Assembly (NCBI RefSeq): GCF_001746295.1
Contig: NZ_MJAH01000001.1
Span: 233,884-297,883, forward strand
Source of the DNA: Streptomyces sp. LUP47B
GTDB taxonomy: Bacteria; Actinomycetota; Actinomycetes; Streptomycetales; Streptomycetaceae
Direction of reading: 5' to 3'
DNA length: 64,000 nt
Shown: one piece after another, positions 7,891 through 16,387 of the stretch
Position numbering within the stretch: the stretch's first letter is position 1
Layout of the letters: every line of letters starts with the position of its first letter
Made by a program: the position numbers and the translations under genes
The notes under the pieces: model-generated
Databases searched by the model: none
What the model saw: the letters and a program-made list of their open reading frames with translations, nothing else
Told to the model about the DNA's origin: nothing

Positions 7891-8889
7891 TCACGGGCGC
7901 TGCCGGAGGGTCTCCGATGGCTGGACGCCGTACCGGTCCCGGTACTGGGCAGCGAACCGGCCGCGGTGCGTGAACCCCCAGCGGTGTGCGACTGCCTCGA
8001 CAGTGGTTGCCGTCGGATCGGCGGCGAGAAGGTCGCAGTGTGCGTACCGGAGGCGAACGTGCCGCAGGTAGTCGGTCGGCGAGACCTCCATCGACCGCTG
8101 GAAGCCGTGCTGCAGGCCGCGCACGCCCACGCCGCAGGCACGGGCGATGTCGGCAACGACGAGCGGCTGGTCCGCGTTGGCCTCGATGTATTCGCGCGCC
8201 CGACGCACAACCGAGGCCCCGGCTGCGGGCGCTGGTGCGGCGAGTTCGTCGCGGTGCTCGTGCAACGCGGTCAGCAGGAGGCCCCTCATGACGCTGTGGG
8301 TGAACGGTGCGGCAACCATCGGCTGGCGGACAAGGGAGTTCTCGTCGGCGAGGCCGGTCGCAAGCGACCGAACCAGGGCCAGCCACTGTGCGCCGCGGCC
8401 GGTGGAAACGTTCATCACGAGTTCGAACTCGATCTGGTGACGAAGCGGCCGGTCGAGGAGTTCCTCCATATGGTGCTCCAGCGCAGGCTGGGAGATGCGC
8501 AGGGCCAGGGCGGGGCCCGGGGCCGCCCAACCCGTGAACACGGCGGCGCGATCGGGAGCATGCACGATCGCCGAGCCCGTCCCGGCGACAGCGCCCCGGC
8601 TGGCGCAGGTCGCGGCCAGGGCGCCGACGGTCGGGATGTTGACCTGGTAGTAGCCCGGGTGGGCGCTCTCAATGCGTACCTCAGTGTCGTAGCTGAGCCA
8701 GCCGAGGGTGAGCGGACCCAGCGTGGCGGCGTCGAGGCTCATCGCGAAGCAGCTGGCATCGCCGAGCACGGTGACCCGGTGGCTGTGGTAGACCCGTGTG
8801 CCCACCTCGCGTGCCTCATCGGGGTCGCTGCTGCGGACGGACACCTCCGGCAGCGGCCCTCGACGAGCCATTTCACGGCGAGCGGTCAT
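7891..8889 (-). CDS. AraC-family transcriptional regulator
   Basis: A 332-residue regulator with an AraC-binding-like N-terminal sensor (residues 30-200) and a C-terminal AraC double helix-turn-helix (from VVRRAREYIEANADQPLVV; second helix in CGVGVRGLQHGFQRSM; end signature WGFTHRGRFAAQYRDRYGVQPSETLR). Proteins of this type activate catabolic genes in response to an aromatic or similar small molecule. The frame is open further upstream into the neighbouring gene, but the ATG at 8889 suits the family start. It diverges from the flavoprotein oxidase, which is its probable target. Confidence 0.85.
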   Translation of the reverse strand: MTARREMARRGPLPEVSVRSSDPDEAREVGTRVYHSHRVTVLGDASCFAMSLDAATLGPLTLGWLSYDTEVRIESAHPGYYQVNIPTVGALAATCASRGAVAGTGSAIVHAPDRAAVFTGWAAPGPALALRISQPALEHHMEELLDRPLRHQIEFELVMNVSTGRGAQWLALVRSLATGLADENSLVRQPMVAAPFTHSVMRGLLLTALHEHRDELAAPAPAAGASVVRRAREYIEANADQPLVVADIARACGVGVRGLQHGFQRSMEVSPTDYLRHVRLRYAHCDLLAADPTATTVEAVAHRWGFTHRGRFAAQYRDRYGVQPSETLRQRP

Positions 8890-9115
8890 GGCACCTCCAC
8901 CGGTTGATCCGCCTGGCGAGCGTCGCGGTCCAGTATGCGACCACATCGACAGGAATCCGTTGTGTCTGCGGGTCACATTCGCATTTCCTGCAGAGGCGCA
9001 GGCGGTCGGCCAGAGTTCCCCGTGTTCTGGCCGGGCGCCCGTGCCAATCCGGCCGCTCAGCCGTCGCTGCGACGGCTCGGCAACGCCCATTCCGCCACTG
9101 ACAAAGGAGTCACCT

Positions 9116-10705
9116 GTGGCTCGAGTACTTCCACCCGGCCTGTCCGAATCCGACTTCGACGCTGCGATCGCCCGCTTCCGGAAGGTTGTCGGCGACGCGT
9201 ACGTCGTCACCGAAGAAAGCGGTCTGGCCCGCTATCGGGACCCTTACCCGGTCGGCAGCGAGCCGGCCGCGGGCGCGTCGGCGGCGATCTGCCCGGAGAC
9301 CACTGAGCAGGTACAGGAGATCGTCAGGATCGCCAATGACTTCGGCATCCCTCTGTTCCCGATCTCGACCGGCAAGAACAACGGCTACGGTGGTGGCCAG
9401 CCACGTCTGCCGGGCGCCGTCGTCGTCAACACCGGCGAGCGGATGAACCGCATCATCGAGGTCAACGAGAAGTACGGGTACGCTCTGCTCGAGCCAGGTG
9501 TCTCGTACTTCGACCTGTACGAACACCTTGAGGCCAACGCGCCGTCTCTGATGCTGGACTGTCCCGATCTGGGCTGGGGATCTGTGCTCGGCAACACCCT
9601 CGACCGCGGCGTCGGCTACACCCCTTATGGCGACCACCTGATGTGGCAGACCGGGCTGGAGGTCGTGCTGCCCACCGGTGAGGTGATGCGCACGGGTATG
9701 GGGGCCGTCCCGGGCAGCAACACCTGGCAGCTGTTCCAGTACGGCTTCGGTCCTTTCCCGGACGGCTTGTTCACTCAGTCCAACCTGGGCATCGTCACCA
9801 AGATGGGCATCCAGCTGATGCAGCGGCCACCGGCCTCGACCACCTTCGTGATCACCTTCGACCGGGAGGAGGACCTCGCGCAGGTCGTCGACATCATGTT
9901 CCCGCTACGTGTGAACATGGCGCCGCTGCAGAACGTGCCGGTCCTGCGCAACATCATCCTCGACGCCGGCGTCGTCTCGAAGCGCACCGAGTGGTACGAC
10001 GGTGACGGCCCGCTGCCGGTCGAGGCAATCGACCGGATGAAGTCCGAACTCGACCTGGGCTACTGGAACCTCTACGGCACCGTCTACGGTCCGCAGCCGG
10101 TAGTCGATCAGTACCTTGAGATGATCAAGGATGCGTTCCTTCAGGTCCCGGGATCGAAGTTCTTCACCCACCACGACCGGGACGAAGCCACCGACCGCGG
10201 CGCGCACGTGCTGCACGACCGGCACCGGATCAACAATGGCATCCCCAGCCTCGACGAGATGAAGCTGTTGGAGTTCCTGCCCAACGGCGGGCACATCGGT
10301 TTCTCGCCGATCTCGGCACCGGACGGCACCGACGCCCTGCGTCAGGCAGGGATGGTGCGCCGACGGGCCGACGAGCACCGCAAGGACTACGCCGCGCAGT
10401 TCATCGTCGGGCTGCGGGAAATGCACCACATCGCGCTGCTGCTGTTCGACACCACCGATCCGCAGGCCCGGCAGGAGACCGTAGACCTGGCCCGGGTGCT
10501 GATCGACGAGGCCGCAGCAGAGGGCTACGGGGAGTACCGCACCCACAACGCACTCATGGACCAGGTCATGGCTACTTACAGCTGGGGGGACGGCGCGTTG
10601 CGCAAGTTCCACGAGACGATCAAGGATGCCCTTGACCCCAACTCGATCATGGCGCCGGGCAAGTCCGGTATCTGGGGCCGAAAGTACCGCGACCAGGGCC
10701 TCTGA
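9116..10705 (+). CDS. FAD-linked phenol oxidase of the vanillyl-alcohol/eugenol oxidase family
   Basis: A 529-residue flavoprotein of the VAO/4-cresol dehydrogenase family, which oxidises para-substituted phenols at the side chain. The FAD (PCMH) domain is seen at residues 60-230, with FPISTGKNNGYGGG and VLGNTLDRGVGYTPYGDH. The C-terminal substrate cap follows. In LPNGGHIGFSP the His at residue 393 corresponds to the family's covalent flavin histidine, so an 8-alpha-histidyl FAD is expected. The GTG at 9116 has AAAGGAG six bases before it. The frame is open 106 codons further upstream but that would overlap the AraC gene. Expected substrates are eugenol- or alkylphenol-like; this is inferred from the family. 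Confidence 0.85.
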   Translation: MARVLPPGLSESDFDAAIARFRKVVGDAYVVTEESGLARYRDPYPVGSEPAAGASAAICPETTEQVQEIVRIANDFGIPLFPISTGKNNGYGGGQPRLPGAVVVNTGERMNRIIEVNEKYGYALLEPGVSYFDLYEHLEANAPSLMLDCPDLGWGSVLGNTLDRGVGYTPYGDHLMWQTGLEVVLPTGEVMRTGMGAVPGSNTWQLFQYGFGPFPDGLFTQSNLGIVTKMGIQLMQRPPASTTFVITFDREEDLAQVVDIMFPLRVNMAPLQNVPVLRNIILDAGVVSKRTEWYDGDGPLPVEAIDRMKSELDLGYWNLYGTVYGPQPVVDQYLEMIKDAFLQVPGSKFFTHHDRDEATDRGAHVLHDRHRINNGIPSLDEMKLLEFLPNGGHIGFSPISAPDGTDALRQAGMVRRRADEHRKDYAAQFIVGLREMHHIALLLFDTTDPQARQETVDLARVLIDEAAAEGYGEYRTHNALMDQVMATYSWGDGALRKFHETIKDALDPNSIMAPGKSGIWGRKYRDQGL

Positions 10706-10798
10706 TCGCTACCTCACGCCTGGTGGGCGAAGCCGCAGCCCGGCGCGCCCACCGGGTCTCTGCTGGTGCCCTCCCAGCAGAGATGGTCAACAGCACCG

Positions 10799-11240
10799 TC
10801 ACCGGCGGCGGGCAGGCCAGGCGTTATCGGTCAGGTCCCGTTCGATGCGCTCGAAACCAACGGTGGCGAAGAAGGCGGCGGCCCGGCGCAGTAAGGCGGC
10901 GCAGGTGACGGCTTTCTCGTCGTCGGGGATCTCGCTGCAGGCCAAGAGGCTGCGGTCGTCATCCTTCGGGCGTAGCCCGGCGGCCGGGAGACGACCGCCC
11001 GTCTCCGGCAGTCCGACCGTGCCCGGGTTCAGCTCCGAGCGGCGCTTGCTGAGGAATGCCATCGGATTGATGGCGTAGACGGGGCGGCCCGTCGCCCGAA
11101 GGCAGGCGACCAGGAGTCCGCGTGAGGTCTCGATGGCCGCCGGGACAGGATCCTGCGGAGAATCGCCGTGCTCGGCGAGCATCCGAAGCAGCTGGTCGAG
11201 TCCTTCCGCTGTGTCACCGATGCGAGCCCGGGCGAGCAGT
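10799..11240 (-). pseudogene. IS110-family transposase N-terminal fragment
   Basis: Reads ARARIGDTAEGLDQLLRMLAEHGDSP, PVPAAIETSRGLLVACLRATGRPVYAINPMA, which is the RuvC-like N-terminal region of IS110 transposases. The sequence then leaves the family at FLSKRRSELNPG. The true beginning is missing because an in-frame TAA occurs just upstream, next to the end of the Tap fragment. No partner end is recognisable, so this is a dead piece. Confidence 0.7.
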
Positions 11241-11248
11241 GAACCCGT

Positions 11249-11884
11249 TTAGCGAGCCGGGGTTGTGGCCGGAGACCCAGTTCCCGCTCGCCTCGTGGTG
11301 ATGACCCGCTGGGCGTACACGCCCAGGACGCGGGCGATGTCAGCTGGCTCCATGTCGGTGACGCCGGGCCAGGACCGCTCATCGAGGGCGTCCCACGACA
11401 GGATCGGCAGCTGGACGCACTGCCGCTCGCGCCCCTGGGCCTTGCGGTAGATCCGCGCCCACGGGCCGAACCCGCGCTGCGTGAGCTGCCACTTCGCGCG
11501 AGCGACCTGCTTGACCACCGGATGGTCCTCCGGCAGGCGCAGGGAGCGGCGCTGCTCGTGGCCCTCCAGGCGCTCCGGCAGCCCGAGCTTCACTGCGGCC
11601 GCGGCGGTGAGCACGATCAGCGGATCGGAGTCCTTGCCGTAGCGGTTCAGCTTCGGCTCACCGAGACCGGACTCACGCAGCGTCCACTCCACCAGCTCCG
11701 GGACCGTGGTCGCCCGACAGTCCAGGATGATGCCCTCGACGCCGTACGCCTGCCCGTCGCCGTCCAAGACTGCGAGTGGTCCGTGCTGGTACGGAGGGGC
11801 AGCAATGTTCGGCACCACACGCTTGCGAACGGGGCGGCCGGTGGCCGGGCGCTCCGGTACGGCGGGCGCCTTGGTCTCGCTCAT
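11249..11884 (-). pseudogene. Tap-like telomere-associated protein, truncated
   Basis: Residues 20-200 match the middle of actinomycete telomere-associated proteins of the Tap type: HGPLAVLDGDGQAYGVEGIILDC, LVEWTLRESGLGEPKLNRYGKDSDPLIVLT, VVKQVARAKWQLTQRGFGPWARIYR and a WDALDERSW block (each cited in part). Tap binds telomere DNA and recruits the terminal protein in linear Streptomyces replicons. This copy lacks the usual N-terminal HTH and the long C-terminal part; family similarity ends at YAQRVITTR, eleven residues before the stop, where an IS110 fragment begins. It is probably non-functional. Family call from memory of conserved blocks. Confidence 0.6.
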
Positions 11885-12176
11885 CAGGCGTCTCTTTGAT
11901 CATCGGATCCGCCGTTGATCAGACACTCCCAGAGGGGGCGGTCAGAGCCACTCACCGAGGACCGCGGCAGCACCGTCACCTCATAGGACGACGAGCTTGT
12001 CGAGCCTCGCTCCACTGACCGGTCGATGCCCAGACGGCCGAAGCCCCGCCCCGCCCCGTCTCTGCGCTGGACTCCTCATCATCGGATGACCGTGACGTGA
12101 AAGACCGAATTGAAGTTGGTCGATCGTCCAAGACGCCGGTTAACATACGAGTGAGCATGTCACTCTTGAGGGAACG
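11885..12176. promoter_or_regulatory. Gap upstream of TetR gene with dyad GAGTGA-N5-TCACTC
   Basis: The only structure I can support is a perfect dyad at 12149-12165, just before the ribosome binding site (GAGGGA 12168-12173) of the TetR gene. Its position overlaps the likely promoter or leader, so it is a candidate autoregulatory operator. The rest of the gap shows no gene. Confidence 0.45.
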
Positions 12177-12788
12177 GTGGACCGGATGTCTCGTATGGCA
12201 GCGAAGGACCGGCGGGAAGAGCTCATCGCTGCGGCGGTCCGTGTCATGGTCCGCGAAGGAGTCGCCAAGACAACGACACGTGCGGTCGTCAACGAGGCGA
12301 AGATGCCGCTGGGCGTTTTTCACTACTGCTTCAATTCACGTGAGGAGCTCCTGCAGGAAGTCATCACCCGCATCACGGACAGCGGCGTGGCCAAAGCGCG
12401 GAGCGTGTTCGAGGGGGAAGGTGACCTCGGCGCGCGTATCGCCAAGAGTCTGTACGCGTTCTGGGAGGCGGTCGAGCTCAATCCGGGAGAGCAGCAGGTG
12501 GGGTATGAACTCGCCCACTACGCGCTGCGCCAGGACGGTTTCGAGGGCCTGGCTCGACGGCAGTACGAGCACTACCTGGAAGTGCACGAGCAGCTCCTCG
12601 CGGAAGCTGCCGAAAGCGCGGGGATCCAGTGGACCGTGCCCATTCCTGTCTTGGCCCGGTATCTCAACTCGGTGCTGGACGGCGTCACCCTGTGCTGGCT
12701 GGCCGACCGTAACAGCGAGCACACTCGCGAAGTGCTCCGCTTGACCGGCGAGCACCTTATGAGCCTCGCCGCAAAGAACGACTGCTGA
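12177..12788 (+). CDS. TetR-family transcriptional regulator
   Basis: A 203-residue TetR-type regulator with an N-terminal HTH (RREELIAAAVRVMVREGVAKTTTRAVVNEAKMPLGVFHYCFNSREEL, cited in part). The FHYCFNS turn replaces the usual YYHF but keeps the fold. The C-terminal domain is of the acyl- or aromatic-ligand kind (LARYLNSVLDGVTLCWLADRN). The start may be GTG 12177 or ATG 12186 or 12198; the ribosome binding site is three bases before the GTG and twelve before the first ATG. Its place in the catabolic island suggests it represses the aldolase/dehydrogenase or lactonase operons. Confidence 0.82.
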   Translation: MDRMSRMAAKDRREELIAAAVRVMVREGVAKTTTRAVVNEAKMPLGVFHYCFNSREELLQEVITRITDSGVAKARSVFEGEGDLGARIAKSLYAFWEAVELNPGEQQVGYELAHYALRQDGFEGLARRQYEHYLEVHEQLLAEAAESAGIQWTVPIPVLARYLNSVLDGVTLCWLADRNSEHTREVLRLTGEHLMSLAAKNDC

Positions 12789-13130
12789 TTTGATCATCCG
12801 TTTGAGTCCGGCACGAAGGCGGCATCGTCGTCGGCAAGCCGTGGCCCATGCGCCAGGAATGCGCGGCTGCTTCGTCTCCGGTGAGGTCGGTCGCATTTCC
12901 CACCTCGGGCTCGCCGAACAGGCGTCTGCCCTGTCGGTGGGGGCCTGCCCTGGGGCGTGAGCCAGGTCTGAGCCATGCCGCATGGGTGAGCTGGCCAGTC
13001 ACCAGCTGACGGCATATCGAACTGTTCATCGTCCGCGGGCCGGCAGGGCGCTCCCGCGTGAAATTCCGGAGAGCCAGCCGCGTTGGCGGCGGACATACGG
13101 AGCCACCTATCTAGGTGCACCGCTCACGGG
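12789..13130. other. Gene-free stretch
   Basis: About 340 bases between the TetR gene and the TnpB remnant. I see no coding frame with family character and no strong hairpin. Confidence 0.4.
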
Positions 13131-13186
13131 TGCGCCGCTCCCGTAGATGGCGGCCCACGACGGGCGGGTGGGTTCCGGTGACTCCT

Positions 13187-13204
13187 CCCCTCGTGAACGA
13201 GGGG
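13187..13204. repeat. Hairpin beyond the TnpB remnant
   Basis: CCCCTCG-TGAA-CGAGGGG: seven paired bases and a four-base loop, just past the 3' end of the tnpB remnant. IS200/IS605 elements carry such hairpins at their ends, and the guide RNA of TnpB comes from this side. With the nuclease broken it is probably a relic. Confidence 0.4.
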
Positions 13205-13209
13205 GCCTC

Positions 13210-13675
13210 TCGCTAAGCCGGTGGGGCTTGGCGGCGGGCCAGCCCGGCCCGTAAGACATTGAGTGCGCCCACGGTGTCCGCGTGCGCGGTGTGGTCGCAC
13301 GAGCGGCAGTGGAACTCCCGGGTGGGCCGGTTCTCCGCTGAGACATGCCCGCATTCGGGGCAGGTCCGATAGGTGTTGCGGGGGTCCACGGCGATCACTT
13401 CCCGTCCGGTGCTTTCAGCCTTGGCGTGCAGGATCGCAAGGAACACCCCCATCCGGCATCGTTGATCGAGTGGTTCAGCCCGGCTTTGGCGGCGGCCCCG
13501 TTGGGCAGGAAGCCGCCCGGCCGGTCGGGGTCGGGCTTCGGTGCGGGATCCTTGACCATGCTGCGGATCTTGAGGTCTTCGTGCGCGATGACATCGTGTT
13601 CCCGCACGAGACCGCAGCTTGCTGGCCCACGGTGGGCCGCATGAGGAACTTGTACGCACGGATCATCCGGCCCAC
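13210..13675 (-). pseudogene. tnpB: TnpB (IS200/IS605 OrfB) remnant with large internal deletion
   Basis: The N-terminus MIRAYKFLMRPTVGQ is the standard TnpB opening. It jumps directly, with frame changes, to HDVIAHEDLKIRSMV (the RuvC-II Glu region), then to ILHAKAESTGREVIAVDPRNTY, the zinc ribbon CPECG...CRSC, and the RuvC-III motif HADTVGALNVLRAGL. About 200 residues including the first RuvC Asp are missing, and at least one further frame change occurs near 13460. The nuclease is dead. No TnpA gene lies beside it. Confidence 0.72.
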
Positions 13676-13871
13676 CCCCCTTCGGTCAATGAGTGATCAA
13701 CCTAGCGGAGGCCACTGACAACACAGTGAACCCCGGCGCTTCGCGCCTCCAGGCCGAGGATGCGTTTCCCTCCCCTGCTGAAGCCGGGGATACCCACGCA
13801 AGATCAGGGATGGCTGCCGCCGGACCCACCCGCCCTGGACTCCTGTGTCGCTATGCGATCAGCGTGTCGCG
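13676..13871. other. Left flank of TnpB remnant, possible element end
   Basis: Contains CCCCTGCTGAAGCCGGGG (13778-13795), an imperfect hairpin of the kind seen at IS200/IS605 ends. No gene is visible. Confidence 0.3.
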
Positions 13872-14675
13872 TCAGTCGAACAGGTCGGGCTGTTCCGCGG
13901 TGATCTGGTCCCACAGTGGGCGGAACTGGAACCAGCCCGGCAGGGCGCCGGTGATCTGCGCCCGCACCATCCGCGCCGTCTCAAAGTCGATGAGCTTCGG
14001 CTTGCCGGCGGCCATGGCAAGGAGTTGAGCCTGGCAGGAGCGTTCCATGGTGATGAAGTACCAGGCGGCTTCGGCCACGGACGCCCCGACTGTGAGGAGT
14101 CCGTGGTTTTGCAGGATGACCGCCTTGGCGTCGCCCAGGGCCACACCGATCTTCCGGCCTTCGTCGGTGTCGTTGACGACCCCGCGGTAGTCCGAGTAGA
14201 TGCCGTGGTCCTCGAAGAAGGCACAGGCGTCCTGGGTGATCGGGTCCAGCGGGACGCCGAGGCTGGAGAAGGCCTTGCCGTGCACGGAGTGGGTGTGTGC
14301 GGCTGCGATCACGTCCGGCCTGGCCCGGTGCACTTCGGAGTGGATGCAGAAGGCGGCGTTGTTGACCGGGCGCTTGCCCTCCAGAAGCTTGCCGTCGTGG
14401 TCGACGAGGATGAGGTCGGAGACGCGTATCTGGCTGAACGACATGCCGAAGGGATTGACCCAGAAGCCTGAGGGGTTCTCCGGGTCGCGGGCGGTGATGT
14501 GCCCGGCGACGCCTTCGGAGAATCCGAACCGGGCGAACAGGCGGAAGGCGGCGGCGAGTTCCTGCTTGCGGACCTGGCGCTCTTCCTCGACGCTCAGGTT
14601 GTGCTGGGGCAGCGGCAGGGTGACGCCTTCGGGCATGGCTCCGACAGACGCGTGCGGGGCGGGTGTCGTGGTCAT
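13872..14675 (-). CDS. Class II aldolase/adducin-family protein
   Basis: A 267-residue zinc-dependent class II aldolase fold. The metal histidines appear in AAAHTHSVHGKAF and QNHGLLTVG, and the opening VRKQELAAAFRLFARFGFSEGVAGHITARDP is typical. Members cleave or epimerise hydroxy-ketone sugars or decarboxylate related acids; this one's substrate is not evident. The ATG at 14675 begins the family-length product. It lies 38 bases downstream of the aldehyde dehydrogenase in the same direction, so they probably form a two-gene operon in which one enzyme produces or removes an aldehyde for the other. Confidence 0.85.
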   Translation of the reverse strand: MTTTPAPHASVGAMPEGVTLPLPQHNLSVEEERQVRKQELAAAFRLFARFGFSEGVAGHITARDPENPSGFWVNPFGMSFSQIRVSDLILVDHDGKLLEGKRPVNNAAFCIHSEVHRARPDVIAAAHTHSVHGKAFSSLGVPLDPITQDACAFFEDHGIYSDYRGVVNDTDEGRKIGVALGDAKAVILQNHGLLTVGASVAEAAWYFITMERSCQAQLLAMAAGKPKLIDFETARMVRAQITGALPGWFQFRPLWDQITAEQPDLFD

Positions 14676-14713
14676 CTGACTGGCCTTTCGTTGTCGGGCG
14701 GGCGATCGCACGG

Positions 14714-16255
14714 TCACTTGTTCCGGCGGCGCAGGCGGTTGCCGTACATGACATCCACCAGGCGCAGGATGGACCGGTAGGCCGAGGGGTCGAACGGGAT
14801 CATGTGAAGGTCGCGGCGCATCGGGAATCGGTTCACGCTGACCGCTTGGAGCCGGGTGTATTTGCGGATTCCTTCGGCGCCGTGCCGGACGCCGAGGCCT
14901 GATTCCTTCCAGCCGCCCATGGGCAGGCCGAGGGCCATGTAGTTGGTCTGGGCGTCGTTGATGGTGACGCAGCCGGCCTCGAGCTGCTCCGCGAGGTGCC
15001 GAGCGTGCTTCATGTTGGAGCTGATGATCGTGGCCTGCAGGCCGTAGGTGCTGTCGTTGACGAGCCGGACGGCCTCTTCTGCGCTCGCGACCTTCATGAC
15101 GGGCAGCGTGGGGCCGAAGGTCTCCTCGCGCATGCATTTCATGGTGTGGTCGACGTCGACGAGCAGGGTGGGTTCGAAGAACCGGCCGGGGCCTGGGGCG
15201 GCGTGGCCTCCCTCGAGTACGCGGGCCCCCCGGCTCACGGCGTCCTCGACATGGCCCTCGATGATCGCCATCTGGGGCGGGAAGGTCATGGCGCCCACGT
15301 CGGTACTGCCCAGCCCCGCCGACCTGCCTGAGGTGACCTCCTGGAACCGCTCGCGAAGCCTTGCGACGAATGCGTCGTAGAGGGGTTCCTCCACGTAGAC
15401 CCGCTCCACGGACGTGCACATCTGCCCCCCGTTGCACAGGGCACCGTGCAGGGTGACGTTCACGGCTCGTTCCAGGGAGGCGTCGGCCAGCACGACCAGG
15501 GCGTCTTTGCCGCCGAGTTCGAGTGAACACGGGATGAGCCGCTCTCCCGCCCGCGCTGCGACGGCCCGGCCGGTCTTGGTGGATCCGGTGAACATCACGA
15601 AGTCGGCGGCGCCGACGAGAGCCTGGCCGGTGGTGCCAGCGCCGGTCACGACCTGGAAGACGCCCTGGGGCCAGCCGCATTCACGGGTCATCTTCTCCAT
15701 GAGCAGCGCGGTCAGCGGCGTGTACTCGGAGGGTTTGAGGACGACTGCGTTGCCTGCGGCCAGGGCGGGGATGGCGTCACCGAAGGAGTTGATCAACGGG
15801 TTGTTCCACGGACCGATGACGCCGACGACGCCGAGCGGTACGCGGCGGGTGTACATGCTGCGCCCGAGCACGAACGGCGAGAGTGAGCGGATCTTCGTCT
15901 CGGCGAGGTAGTGCCGCGCATGCTTGGCCCAGTAGGCGAAGGCGTTGACGCAGTAGACGATCTCGACGATCGCGTCCTCTTCCGCCTTGCCGTTCTCCGC
16001 GACGATGGAGTCCGTGATCTCCTGTCGGTGGGTCAGCAGCCACTGACGGCCGCGCGCGAAGAATTCCGCACGGCTGCGGGTACTCAGTTCCGCCCAGCCC
16101 TGCTGCGCCCGCCGGGCTCGTGCGACCGCCTGCGCCACCTCTTCCGCCGACGCGTCCGTGACGTGGCCGACCACTTCTCCGGTGGCCGGATTGTCCACTG
16201 CTATGGGCGTGTCCGCCCGGGCGCCACCTGGGCTGAGCGATCGAGTCTGAGCCAC
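14714..16255 (-). CDS. NAD(P)-dependent aldehyde dehydrogenase
   Basis: A 513-residue aldehyde dehydrogenase of the succinate-semialdehyde/benzaldehyde-like group. The cofactor loop is seen as FTGSTKTGRAVA, the general base as LELGGKDALVV, and the catalytic Cys as GGQMCTSVERVYVEE. NNPLINSFGDAIPALAAGNAVVLKPSEYTP (cited in part) gives the usual Rossmann core. It oxidises an aldehyde to an acid. It is first in a leftward operon with the class II aldolase and shares a 132-bp divergent promoter region with the lactonase. Confidence 0.9.
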   Translation of the reverse strand: MAQTRSLSPGGARADTPIAVDNPATGEVVGHVTDASAEEVAQAVARARRAQQGWAELSTRSRAEFFARGRQWLLTHRQEITDSIVAENGKAEEDAIVEIVYCVNAFAYWAKHARHYLAETKIRSLSPFVLGRSMYTRRVPLGVVGVIGPWNNPLINSFGDAIPALAAGNAVVLKPSEYTPLTALLMEKMTRECGWPQGVFQVVTGAGTTGQALVGAADFVMFTGSTKTGRAVAARAGERLIPCSLELGGKDALVVLADASLERAVNVTLHGALCNGGQMCTSVERVYVEEPLYDAFVARLRERFQEVTSGRSAGLGSTDVGAMTFPPQMAIIEGHVEDAVSRGARVLEGGHAAPGPGRFFEPTLLVDVDHTMKCMREETFGPTLPVMKVASAEEAVRLVNDSTYGLQATIISSNMKHARHLAEQLEAGCVTINDAQTNYMALGLPMGGWKESGLGVRHGAEGIRKYTRLQAVSVNRFPMRRDLHMIPFDPSAYRSILRLVDVMYGNRLRRRNK

Positions 16256-16311
16256 GGAAAATCTCCTGCCGGAACGTTGACTTCGGTTCGCCCAGAATGA
16301 GACGGTCGCCC

Positions 16312-16333
16312 GTACAAGTCAAGTGTCTTGTAC
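16312..16333. promoter_or_regulatory. Operator-like dyad GTACAAG-N8-CTTGTAC
   Basis: A perfect 7+7 bp dyad with an 8-bp spacer, in the gap between the divergent dehydrogenase (16255) and lactonase (16388) genes. Its size fits a TetR-type operator and it could control both operons at once. Whether the TetR at 12.2 kb, the AraC at 8 kb or another protein binds it is unknown. Confidence 0.55.
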
Positions 16334-16387
16334 AAGCGTCCAACTTTTAGGGACGCCAGGGCAAACCGTTACCGAGGAGCAGCTGGA

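Noticed and set aside
8798..9115. Upstream extension of the flavoprotein oxidase by 106 codons
   Set aside because: It would overlap the AraC gene and lacks family similarity; the GTG at 9116 has a good ribosome binding site.
8890..9210. Upstream extension of the AraC regulator to 9210
   Set aside because: It would overlap the oxidase start, and the family N-terminus fits the ATG at 8889.
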